A DNA stretch of 64,000 bases from Loxodes magnus (taxonomy: Eukaryota > Ciliophora > Karyorelictea > Loxodida > Loxodidae), in NCBI GenBank assembly GCA_946699065.1, contig CAMPDV010000123.1:671579-735578 (forward strand), in the 5' to 3' direction. A program made the translations under genes and the position numbers. Under the pieces are notes generated by a model. It was given only the letters and a program-made list of their open reading frames with translations. It made no database searches and was not told the origin of the DNA. Below, piece after piece: positions 49,353 through 59,751 of this stretch. Each line of letters starts with the position of its first letter. Positions within the stretch are counted from its first letter, which is position 1.

Positions 49353-52300
49353 ATTATTTACAATGATTCTAAAATAATTTTCTCACTGACATTTTATAAA
49401 ATGAAATTAAAAGTTAAAAGTAGAGATTAAAGCAGTTAGATTCTAAAGAAGTATTTTAAATAAAATGAATATAACTTTTAATTTTTTAAATAGATTATCT
49501 ATATTTTCAAATAATTCATACTAAATGAGCAACTAAGACATTTAAATTTTTAGAATTATAATCCTAGCTGATAAGTCTGATTTTATCAATTATTAATTTA
49601 GTTTATAAAACATTATTAAGATAAAAACATAATAGATACAAAGATAAAAATAAAACTTTATAGAATTCAATTTTAGTAGAGTAAGTAGATAAAGATAATT
49701 TAAAGTTTTAACTATTAATTAGACAAAATTACCTGAGGATTAAGAAAAAAATTTCAAAGTATTAAAAAAACTCTATAATAGATTATTAATGAGTATTAAG
49801 TTTGCTATAAGTTAAAAATATTAAGTTATAAGAAATCTCCAATTTATGAATTTTAGTCTGCTGATGAATGATCTATTAAGTTTATAATGTTTTAATAGTT
49901 ATATTATAACTAAAGATTTTATTAAAGTATGTTTGGATTTTAAATTATGCTTTATTTATTTAACTTTTATTAATTTATGATTAAAGATTATTAGAAATTC
50001 TATTTTTATATTTAGTTAGAATATATCCTAAAAGGGCTATTACATTTATTTCAATGTGCTAAATCTTAGAATTTAATCACTATTATATATGATTCCCTTG
50101 ATAAAGAGTAAAATTAATAATAATGAGAAAAATACTCAAAACAGTATGAAATATTGCATATTAAAGAAACTAGGCAAAATACACTTATTTAATACGCATG
50201 AAAAAAAGAAGGGATTAGAAACATTAATTAAGCAAATAATAATAGCTTAATATTTTATAATTTATTTTATTTTTACATTATGATTAATAATTATGTTTTA
50301 AATGAAATAAAGTTTTATAATACTATATTTAGATAAATCATTTGACACTATTAAGTCATAATTTAAATTTACTCAACACTCTATCTTCACAATTATAATT
50401 AATCTTTATTATTTGTATATAAAGGCAATGTAAATTTTTACTATTTATGACTACTTAAACAATATATTAGTCATTTAATTCTAATTTAAGTCAGTTTAAA
50501 ACTAAAATGATTTGTCTATATTTATATATTCCTAGCTATCTATAATTTTAATCTGATATTTTATCTTTAAGTTTTTATTTTAATTATTTAAGAATTCTCA
50601 AACAAAAAGCAAACTCGGAAATAGTTGAATAGTGGAATTGGTATCAGATTTTATATTAAAGTATTTTAATAAAATTTAGAAATTTAAGAAGAAACTTTTT
50701 GCTTTTTATTGATCTTCTACGTTAAATTATTAAATGTTCTTAACTAAACTTATATAAATAGATTGAAGCTTATATTGTATATTATTAGCATTTTTCCTTT
50801 ATTTAAACTTAATAATTAAAAATTTATCATTAAGAGGTAAATTGCTTCGCTTATTAAAATATTTAGATATTTTTCATTTTCAATCCACAAATAAATTAGA
50901 ATATTCAGAATCGGCGACAAAAATACCTGCTATTTTTACACAAAATCTGGCTAACTTCTAAAGCATTTTCTATGATTAAATCATAAAGCTATTTATTTAT
51001 AAAAATTGTATAGTGTCATGTATATAATTTTTGGCCAAAATTTAGGATAACTTGATAGAAGTATTTTTTAGAATTTTCATAAATATAAAGAACACATTAA
51101 TTATCTAAAGTTATTTCTACATAAAATTTAAGTTAGATTAATTCCTATTAAGCATCTTAATTTACATAATTATTTCTATTTAAGGTATTTAGAATAGCAA
51201 ACACTTCTCTATTAGAATTTAGTGTATTTTTCACTTCTACTTGGTATTGCTAAATAATTAGTTAAGAATATATAAAGTAAGCTCCTATTGAATTAATTAT
51301 TATTGCTAATTTGGATTTATAATAGCTAATTTTTCAATAAGTCTCTTGAAGATTTTGGAATCTTAGTGTAAATTAGACCTTGAGTATGTTTCTTTTAGAA
51401 TTGATGAATAAATTTAATAAAAACGAGCTTCTAATACCATTAAATACTCCTTTGTATAACTAAAAACTAATTTGGATTTGTTTATTCAAAAGACTCCTGA
51501 TGTTTTTAGTAAAATCTCTTAGTTTCATAAAAATAAATTATGCTTAAGTTATTTTAATTCAAAGTTTATTATTAGCAATAAATTCTTTTGACGTGGTCTA
51601 AATAAAAAGATTCTAGGTTTACAGTTTCATGTAATATGATAACTAAAAATATATAAAGTTGAGAAATTTTATAGTTGATTGAGCTAAATTCTACATAATT
51701 GGTAATTGTTTACCTTTTAATAATATTATTTTCCTTTATCTCAAGTTTTTCTTTGCTATTCAACTTAAATTTAGAAGATTTTATCTTAATAAGTTTTATT
51801 ACTTGCATAATAGAGATAAAAATACGAAAATCACAAATTTAATTGTATGAAATTATTAGAAGGATTTAATATTTTTATTTGTTATACTTAGCATAAATAA
51901 TATACATTATTACTAACAATTTCGAATTTTTCCAATTCAGTTTAAATATTCATAAATGGTTTATTATTAAAACTTAAATCTGCCATTCCCATCTAGAATC
52001 TATTTTTTCTTTAACTAAAGGATCTTATAAAATATCTATAAAGATCACTTATTTATTCCAAAATAATTTATAAATATAAAAGTATTAAGTAAGGCTATTC
52101 CATTATCCAACTTAAATTTAAACAAATTAATGCTTCACTAAAATAATTAAATCATTGATATTTTGGTTATAACCTAAATACACATCTACTTCATAAAAAT
52201 TAATTTTAAGGATAAAATAAAAATATCTCTTAGTTGTCATTTTATTCCAAATTTTATATTTAAATATTGATAATTATTGGAATCAAATTCCTCAATATTG

Positions 52301-53500
52301 ATTAAATAAATAATAAATAAATAAATAAATTTGATTATAGAGCGCGTAGCACTCTCGTTGGTGCGCAGTTCTTTAAAAAAAAATGTTTCATACTGACAAG
52401 AATGTTTGTTACTGATAAAATTATCAGATACTGGTAGCCCTTGTTCAATACTGGTATAATTATTCAGTACTGATAAAAATGTTCAATACTGATATAATTT
52501 TAGAATACTCGTAATCTTTAATACTTGCTGGAGGTCCAAGGACATGGCAGGATTTTGTCTCATTGCCTCACCAAAGCAGAGGACGACATGTGTCAATTAT
52601 GGGTACTTAAATTCCCCACCTCTGATGAAGTTCGCAATATTATTTCATTTTCGTTCCAGAATTAAAAATAAATTAAGCCAAGCCAGTGTCGGTGGTCTAA
52701 GAATCTTATGTCTCGAGGTCAAACCAAAGCAGAGGAAGACATAAAGTCGATTATGGGTACTTAACTTCCCAACCTCTGATGAAGATGACCTTGTTGTTCA
52801 CTTTCGAACAACTATGGGGGTTTTAAAAAATATATATGATTGATAAAGTTATGAAATTTTTAATTTTTCTTTTTTAAATTAATTGAAAAGAATTACTAAA
52901 GTTATCTATTTTTAATAATTTTTTGTCACTAATTCAATTTATACTTCTTTATATACTTAATAAAATACTAATAGGCTTTATAAACTCATGTAGTAAGCAC
53001 ACATTTTCAGAATTCTTTAACAAATTTTAAGTGCTTTCTATTAAGTGCTTTTCTACTTTCTTAGCTTTTATATTTCTAATAATTTTGAATTAAATTGGAA
53101 TTTAAATGTTTTATTTGGAATGAGATATGCTGAGATGATTAGATCTATTTAAGAATGATTAACTTATAAATAATTTTAATTTTTAAAATTAGATTCTTTA
53201 TTTAATTCTATTGCTCTACTATCATAGAATTTGTTCTAAATCTATTCTATCAAATAAAAAATATAAATATTTATTTATTTTTTAATATTAAGATATAAAT
53301 GAAATTAATATAATAAGAGGTTCTCTTTTATTAAACTTAATAGTTTTATTTTTATCCAATAATTACCTTCTTTATACTTTTAAGACTTAAATCAATTATT
53401 TTAAAGCATATGTCCAAATAACGCTTGCTAAGCATATATAAATTAACAGGAAGAAAACCAATAATTTTTAAAGTTATGTACCTTTCACTTTTCTAATCAA
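49210..53500. repeat. Inner inverted repeat, right arm of the right-hand copy
   Basis: Matches 6.0-9.8 kb in reverse complement and 41.9-45.69 kb in reverse complement (for example 49.3-49.9 against 44.9-45.6 kb). It is interrupted by the SINE at 52.3-52.8 kb. The outer limit is set by where the eye alignment to 6.0 kb ends. Confidence 0.7.
52306..52830 (-). mobile_element. SINE-like element with LINE 3' stem-loop (family b, internally duplicated)
   Basis: The mirrored place at about 6.73 kb is an empty site, so this is a clean insertion of about 510 bp with a short target duplication of roughly ATTGAT. It shares with the 24.3 kb element the stem-loop end, the ATCAGTA repeats and the GGTCCAAGGA...GGGTACTT segment. 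That segment (about 80 nt, from ACCAAAGCAGAGGA to CCTCTGATGAAG) occurs twice, at about 52.57-52.63 and 52.72-52.79 kb, with 90 nt of extra sequence between. No protein frame was recognised. Confidence 0.7.
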
Positions 53501-54117
53501 AATTAAAGAGTTATGTATTGAAGTGTTTCTAGCAACTAATTTTAATCCTCTTTATAAATTTCTCATTAATGCTTATTATTAGCTTTATATGCTCAACCCT
53601 ACTAAAATTTACTTAAATATTAAAATTATTTGACAAAGATTCTTATTTGCTAAGTATAGCTATAGCTATTTTTATTCTTAATACTAAAGTAAATATTCAG
53701 AAAATAGGCAATGTAAATTTCGCAAATAATATTTGAAAATAAAGTTAAAATAAATTAAGAATAAGTGTTTTGGATAAAGAAGAAAGCTTTTAGCTTATAT
53801 TCTATGCTAATGCTAAAGATTCTTAACTCAATTTTATCTGAAATTAAATTAAGAAAAATACAATTTTTAAATACTTCCTTTAATATTTTTATTTCCAGTT
53901 ATTCAATTTTTATTTTGTTTTTTCTATTATCTAAATGCTAAACCAAGAAGGTATATTTGTCAAATATATGAGATTTTAAATTCTCAAATATTTTGTTTAA
54001 TAGTCCTTAAGTTCTATAATAATCAATAGTAACTTTTAAATTTTTTATTATATTCATATTAATTAAATTTTTAGCTAGCATTTTACGAATATTTTTAGTT
54101 AAATAAATTTGATTATA

Positions 54118-54148
54118 GAGCGCGTAGCACCTCGTTGGTGCGCAGCTC
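54118..54148 (-). promoter_or_regulatory. LINE 3' stem-loop, likely RT recognition site
   Basis: On the minus strand GAGC, GCG and CACC pair with GGTG, CGC and GCTC across an AACGA loop, with a one-base and a three-base bulge. The same structure, with a few compensating or tolerated changes, ends the SINE-like elements at 17.3, 24.3, 40.4, 52.3 and 57.7 kb. A shared LINE/SINE 3' end is a well-known basis for SINE mobilisation; that role here is inferred. Confidence 0.65.
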
Positions 54149-54161
54149 TTTAATAAATGTT

Positions 54162-56090
54162 TCAATACATGTCTATTTCTTCAAGTAAGCCTTCAGGTAA
54201 TAAAAATTCTTCTCTTATTAGTTCCATATCTTCATCATTTTCTTCTTCATTATCTCTTGTTCTTCTGTCTTCTATCTATCTACGTTTTATTGATTCTTTG
54301 TTACAAGCGTCCATTATTTTTTACATACTTTGCTAATTTTCGTTTCTAATTCTTTTTTTCTTAATCAAGCTTTTATAAAATCATAAAAATTATCCTTTTC
54401 CTGCTCTATAATATTTTCCTATTTCTTTTTTTCATTCAATTTTCTTTTCTAAGTATCCTTTTTTTCTTTTTTCTAATATGTTTTTGATATAATCTTTTAT
54501 TATCAAGTCAGTTTTAGCTCTTTTTTACTCTTCTTAGGTTCTAATGAATTTTTCGAATTTTGCCGTACCTCATATTATATCAAATAGTTCGATTCCTTGT
54601 CTCTCTACTCCTATTGTTCTTAACTTTCTAATACATATTTATCTACTTTCTTTGTATTCTGAGCATTTTTCTATGATATGCCTTTCATTTTCTCTTGCAT
54701 CATTACAGAAAGGGCATTTACTTGTCGCAACTAGGTGTCTTTCTTTTAAACAATTCTGGCTCCCATTACATCTCGTTCTTATTCTAAATATGTAGCATAT
54801 TTCTTCTTTTCTATTTTTATTGTATCTTAGGTAGTTGGGTGGTCCTACTACATATTCATCAAATCATGCTTTTCTATATTGTAGAGTTGTTATCATTTAC
54901 TCCATTCTTTCTCTATCTTCTATGTATACTCTATGTTCTCAAATTGCACGATTAATGTTTTTCTTCCCTTTTTGATTATTATTACCATCATCTATAAATA
55001 TATTTTTGTCTTCAATTTTTAATTCTAATTTTATTGTCGTGCAGTATTGTTCAAAAATAAAGTTCTCTTCTTTACTTAGGTCGAATATTAATCCATCTAC
55101 TGTTTTTCCTTAGTTACCTATTAGTCTGCCTCTTAATCTCAGCGTTTTCTGCCATAGGTAATGTTTAAATTTCATAAACTGTAACTCGTATTCTAGCATC
55201 TCATTTTACACTTAGAAAGGGGCATCTATGATTGCTCGTAAAGATCTTCTCTATATTATTTCTAATTGTTCCATCACTTATTTTCCTACAAATTATTCAC
55301 AATATGGGATAACTTCTGTCCCATAGCTGAATACTGAGCTTACGAACTTTTTTATCATTATTCCTGCATTATATGGTGTTAATCCCTTATTCATTGTTAT
55401 TTTACCCAGTATTCATGTTTACATCTTTTATGCTGCTTCTAGTCTGTTCTCCATGTGTTTTTCAAAGCTGATGGTCTCTTCTATTATATGCCCTAGGTAC
55501 TAAAAGGACGTTACTCTTTCGATTCTTAAATTTCCCACCTCAATAGTATTGCCTATATTTTCTCAGTTTCTATTTTCTGCTGCTTTTCATATCATTCATT
55601 TTGTTTTATCTGCAATTTCCAGTTTGTATTTTTCTGCCCATGAGGTTAAATTTTTGATTATTTCCTCTAATTATTCTCATTCACTTATTAAGGCTAGGTC
55701 ATCTGCATATGAAAAACAACCTGCATATATTTCTTTTGTTCATCCCTCTTCGTTTTTAAAGTCTATCGTAATTCCTAGCTTTTAATCTTCCAAGCTATGG
55801 AGAAGTCTTGCTATTATAAAGTTAGATAGTCTTGTCGACGTTATGCATCCCTGTTTTAGTCTTTTATTTGTCGCGAATGATTTTGCTATTTATTCATTGA
55901 TTTTAAGTTTAATTTCTTCTTCACAGTAGAAGTTTGCTAGGAGTTTAATTATCTATTCCGGTACTTTTAGATCGTTTAGGATTTATCATATATCTTTTCT
56001 TTGCACCGAGTCGTACGCTTTTTTAATATCAACAAATATTACGAAAACATCTTTTTTGTTCCATATTGAGTTAATAAAATCTTTTGATTT
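54162..56090 (-). CDS. Reverse transcriptase of a LINE, 5' partial, with many in-frame TGA
   Basis: A 643-codon frame with no indel, read with TAA/TAG=Gln; it holds 12 internal TGA and 3 TGG codons and ends at TGA 54164-54162. Visible RT landmarks: VFVIFVDIKKAYDSV (first catalytic Asp), RKDI-[TGA]-QILNDLKVP (LINEs usually have Trp here), RLKQGCITSTRLSNFI (QG..TS block), and FSYADDLALISE, the YADD catalytic site at about 55.70 kb. These are followed by SWAEKYKLEIADKTK and FQYLGHIIEE (thumb YLG). Near the C-terminus the CPFCNDARENERHIIEKC motif (CX2CX8HX4C) is typical of LINE C-termini. The protein would copy element RNA at a nicked target. The N-terminal part (endonuclease, if any) is missing, so the clade is not assigned. 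Only sense decoding of TGA keeps it open. Confidence 0.85.
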
Positions 56091-56935
56091 TATAATAATT
56101 TAGTAATAAGAACTATTTTAATTAAAAAGCTACAATAAATTATTTATTTTGATTCTATTGCTTATTTCATAATCATTAAGTTTATTTATTAATGTTTCAA
56201 TATGCAATTTTATTCTGATAAGCTATAATTTTTTATTTTAGAAACTTAGATATTTTTTAATTTATGTGATATATTTCTAAAATATGTTCTTTAGTTTTAA
56301 TTTAATTTCTTTCGTTTTTTAATCTTTTGGTTATAATTTAAATTTTTATTTTTTATCATTTATTATTTTTGCCTTAAGCTTTTATAGCTCGAGAAAGAAA
56401 TTAAAATAAATGTAATAAAAAGATATTCTTCATATCAAGATAAGAGAAGGACTAATATTTAAATTTTTTAAGTATATCTTAATTTAATTGATCTAGATGC
56501 TACTGATAGCCTATTTAATAATTTTAATTTTAACAATATCAAATTATTTATTTTATTCTTTTATATTTTTAAATCTCACTATGATATTAAAATTGAGTAT
56601 TTCTTTAGGTAGCCTTTATTAATCTATTTCACTAAGTACTTTCCATTAATAATAGATTCCATTTTCGCAATAAATTTAAATCATATAGCAAAAGTGCTTT
56701 ATGCCTCTTTGTTTTAATTTAGCTACTAAAAATTATTCTTATATTTATGATTATTTTTAATAAATAACTTAATATAACTTTTAATTTTATTTGTATGCTT
56801 TAAACGAAATTCTGATTATGCTTTGTGCTATTTTGGAATCTTTTAACTCATTAGTTTTTAAAACCTTTAGCCAATTATTTTTTTATTATTTCACAACTTT
56901 GAATCCATTAAAAATAGTAAAAATAAAGAAGAGTA

Positions 56936-57670
56936 TACCTGAATCCAATCTTGGATAGTCTTCTTTCCCTTAACCCTAACCTTTTTCTTATCCTAATAAC
57001 CTGGAGAAGAACAGAAACAAGTTCAGAAGACAACATATATAATAACTCCAACCTCATAAGAGAAGCCAAGGAAGCAGATGAAGTCTGCTCTTCACTAGGA
57101 GGTTTCATAGTTTAATCCTTCTAGCCAAATGAGTATGGAATAGCTCATCAAAGTGGTACTGAACCTCCAGGAAGAGGTCAGGAAGCTGAAAAAGGAAAAT
57201 TACAAACTAATGGAGAATCTGAACAAGCAAGAGGAAATCGAATCAAGGGATAAGAAATAAGACAAGATGGAAATCGAAGAAATTAAAGTTGACAAGCCTT
57301 TATACGAGCGATAAATAAAATCCTGCTACTACTGTGGCTCAAGAGAATACTTGTGAAAGAAGTGTATGAAATTCCTAAATTTCAAACAGAGTTACTGGAA
57401 AAAGCAAAGATAACAATAGGAAAAAAGGAAGAGGTAGCAACAGCTTAAAGTAAGAAGGAATAGAGAACAGTTATGGATAAACGCTACTGAGAATATATGC
57501 AAGAAAAAATGCAATTAGTAATGGAAGAGAAACTGAAGATTTCAAGAATAAGCAAGGCAGGAAAGTGGATGGAGATAGAGATCAAACATTTAATTTTAGC
57601 CTCCGGAGCAATCTGGAGGTAGTCTAGAAATAGGTTGAAATACCTACAAGAAGGTCAAACATTTTATTCA
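56936..57670 (+). pseudogene. ORF1 protein, family 1, 5'-truncated and frameshifted
   Basis: Begins inside the N-terminal region compared with the 4.4 kb copy (homology starts at PESNLG). With TAA/TAG=Gln the main frame reads QEKPRKQMKSALHQEVSQFN and a coiled coil, LIKVVLNLQEEVRKLKKEN. It continues with MEIEEIKVDKPLYERQIKS and the CCHC-like knuckle CYYCGSREYL-[TGA]-KKC, then MKFLNF and a basic Gln/Lys/Arg-rich tail (WKKQRQQQEKRKR). The knuckle histidine is Tyr here. The TGA (57354-57356) aligns with TGG in the 34.1 kb copy. One frameshift lies upstream, at about 56.98-57.0 kb. It ends beside a SINE whose A/T tail abuts it, so the 3' boundary is not resolved. Confidence 0.65.
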
Positions 57671-57674
57671 TAAT

Positions 57675-58100
57675 AAATAAATAAAATGATTGTAGAGCGC
57701 GTAGCACCTCATTGGCGCGCAGCTCTTTCAATATTAATATTTAATAGTAAAAAATGTTCTCATGTTTCTTGTTAAATTCTAGAGATCCGATGAGTCATGT
57801 CAGCTTCTCCAAATGGGGAATCTTCTTATTAAAAATTATTCTAAAATCTTGAGTCAAATGCTTCAGTCTTCTTGAATAAGATCCAAATAAGAGATAGTTA
57901 TTAAGTCGGTAATTAGAAGGCCTGTTAATCAAACTTTCATACAGCTAGAGAGAACCCTCGGGTAAGTTAAGTACGTCTCAACAGAGCTTATTCACCCTTC
58001 CCCGTGGTGGTATCTAGTGCGAGATTACTCGCAATGCAGTATACACTGCACCAGATTACCTACTAGTTTGGCTGACGCGGCCGACATCCATTTTATATAA
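57675..58100 (-). mobile_element. SINE-like element with LINE 3' stem-loop (family c)
   Basis: Close relative of the 40.4 kb element over about 400 bp. It has the same 5' start (TATATAAAATGGATGTCGGC), the same interior (CACGGGGAAGGGTGAATAAG) and the same 3' stem-loop. Its (ATTT)n-like tail lies at about 57.675-57.69 kb, next to the ORF1-like insert. The two copies differ by scattered substitutions and small indels. Confidence 0.7.
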
Positions 58101-58937
58101 TAAATATAATAATAAAAAAATTTCTTCATATATTATTTTATATACTTCTAATTATATTCAATTAACCAAATACTCTATTTTAACATTATTAAAACAATTC
58201 TTAATAGAGTGCTGCTTAACATAATATCTTTATGACCTCTAAATCTTAGACGTTCTTCATATTACCTGATTAAATTTTAAAAGTTAATGAATCACAAAAT
58301 TTAATTAAATATCTAATATAAAAGAATTATTAAGAGAAAAAAGGTATCTTCTTATTTAAAAATGAAATAAGATTTATTAATATTTTAATAAAATAGATTG
58401 GTATCTATTTTTATTAACTCATTTAGTTACTTTCTTAAAAAGATTCAAATCCTTTATCGTTTATCTATTTGTCCTTATATACCAAAAATATTTTTTCTAG
58501 CTGACTTTTTTAAATTAATTTGATTGAAATAATTGAAAAATGAGATATTTCTATTTTAACTATGATTTACAATATATAATTAATAGTAAATCGATTACTA
58601 TAGCATTTTTATTCTGTATATTTCACAAGAAAGATTAAAGTGCTTAAAAAAATTTTTTTGTTGCCTTTTTGTCATATATTCAAAGTTCTTTCTAGTGCTT
58701 TATAATTTTTTTGTTGTTGAATAGCCCTTTCTATTTTATTTACTATTTTTCCACTTAGCCATTTATTTCTCAAAGAAATTTTTAATTATTCGAGGCTTAG
58801 CTTACATTGTAAAATCAACAGAGCAAAGATTCAATCCATTTAAGTTATAACATCTAAATAACATTTTTCAATGATTGCTTAAAATTTAATGAATTTACCT
58901 TAATCTTTAATTAATTTTAACTATAAGGGTTAGGGTC
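58100..58937. other. AT-rich stretch, no recognised gene
   Basis: No motif-bearing frame was found. This region does not match the left large arm. A single GGGTTAGGGT occurs at about 58.93 kb, too short to be a telomere tract. Confidence 0.5.
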
Positions 58938-58975
58938 ATCTTTAATTAGAGGAAATGTTTCCTCAAATTAAAGAT
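58938..58975 (-). terminator. 18-bp hairpin just downstream of the CCHC gene
   Basis: ATCTTTAATTAGAGGAAA and its reverse complement (17 of 18 positions paired) are separated by only two bases. On the minus strand the hairpin starts about 24 nt after the TGA stop of the neighbouring gene. A 3'-end-forming or RNA-stabilising role is possible. It could equally be a small inverted-repeat element. Confidence 0.4.
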
Positions 58976-58998
58976 AATAAAATTTTTTATATTCAGAC

Positions 58999-59640
58999 TC
59001 AACTGTAAATGTCTTCATCTGAATCAATTTCAAACTGAGATAATTTTTCTTTCTCTTCAATAAGCTCATAGAATTGTTCTTCCATCTTCTTGTAATTTTT
59101 CTCCAGCTTCTTTAAAGAAATTCTAAGGTCATTGTTGACCTTTAAAAGGTATTTATTGTGTTACTATTAATTACCAAGATCCTGTTTGATTAGTGTCACG
59201 GTTGAATCATCTAATATCAACTTATTTCTGTAAATACCTCAAGAGTAGTTACAAAATAGTCTCCTCGATGTTCCAAATTATTTACGGTGCTGATCAAGCA
59301 CTCTTCTTACCTTCAGACATTACCTCCAAAAATGTCCAGCCTTTCGACAACAATAGCAACGTTTTATTAAGGGCATGAATTTAAATTTTTATTCTGTTTA
59401 AATTTTTAAAATTTCCATTTTTTCTGATTAAAGTTAGTTTTTTTTTTATAGGTAATCGAATTTATTCTTTAATTTCTATTAATTTGCTTCTATGTTTCTT
59501 TCTAATAGTTTAAATTAGGAAGTTAAGGCTTCAATTTAAAACTAAACTTTCCTTACCAAGTCTTGATCTTCCTTTTTTCGATCTTACAAAAGAAGCCGTG
59601 ATTCAAGTTTTCAGACTTTGTATCTATATTTCGAAAATCA
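58999..59640 (-). CDS. Coiled-coil protein with canonical CCHC zinc knuckle
   Basis: A 213-residue frame plus TGA stop (TAA/TAG=Gln) with three internal TGA codons, two of them in the first dozen codons. The beginning is uncertain: the frame is open further upstream without an ATG, and the first in-frame ATG is at 59418. A long coiled coil comes first (VQFQIEALTSQFKLLERNIE, then QQKLKNKFDYLQKKNQLQSE). The knuckle CYCCRKAGHFWRQC is a perfect CX2CX4HX4C with Trp (TGG) at His+2, like the retroelement ORF1 proteins. A second coiled coil follows (LRISLKKLEKNYKKMEEQFY) and an acidic end (QFEIDSDEDIYS). A TGA in NYS-[TGA]-GIYR is Trp-like. It may be an ORF1 relative or a domesticated one. It lies 0.1 kb from the 102-bp tandem array and has a hairpin right after its stop. 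Confidence 0.65.
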
Positions 59641-59751
59641 TTTTTTCAATTAATAAAAAAAGTTAAATAATGTAATGCTCGTTGAGTTTCTCAAGCTTTT
59701 TCAGTTTATAAAAAATTCCGTAATTACAAATCCTTAACAGGTGCAGATTCA

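Larger units (their letters stand above)
54105..56092 (-). mobile_element. 5'-truncated non-LTR retrotransposon (LINE)
   Basis: A roughly 2-kb insert absent from the mirrored place at about 5.46-5.48 kb. On the minus strand it holds the C-terminal two thirds of a reverse-transcriptase ORF, a TGA stop, then within 20 nt the 3' stem-loop, and a short (TTTA) tail entering the target. The 5' junction near 56.09 kb falls inside the RT domain, the usual result of incomplete reverse transcription. The 3' stem-loop is the same as in five SINE-like elements of this window. Confidence 0.85.
36900..56930. repeat. Right arm of the giant inverted duplication
   Basis: Reverse-complement partner of about 3.86-21.9 kb. 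It is longer because of insertions absent from the left arm: the SINEs at 40.4 and 52.3 kb and the LINE at 54.1-56.1 kb. Conversely, it lacks the left-arm insertions at 4.4, 17.3 and 19.1 kb. Similarity stops abruptly near 56.93 kb, at the junction with the ORF1-like insert. Confidence 0.8.

Noticed and set aside
52544..52744. Plus-strand 66-residue frame as a gene
   Set aside because: Lies inside the SINE and covers its internal duplication; the frame is not shared with the 24.3 kb copy.
52700..52800. 5S-rRNA-derived SINE
   Set aside because: The minus strand contains GGGAAGTTAAGTACCC, recalling the 5S box A, but the match is only about nine bases, is missing in the 24.3 kb copy, and the rest of 5S rRNA is absent.
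54544..55785. Plus-strand frames at 54.5-54.8 and 55.5-55.8 kb as genes
   Set aside because: They are antisense shadows of the reverse-transcriptase frame, which carries the catalytic motifs.
56908..57108. Minus-strand frame as a gene
   Set aside because: Antisense to the ORF1 pseudogene, whose plus-strand reading has recognisable blocks.
58925..58940. Telomeric repeat (GGGTTAGGGT)
   Set aside because: Fewer than two repeat units. Similar CCCTAACC strings near 4.5 and 56.97 kb are part of ORF1 coding sequence.
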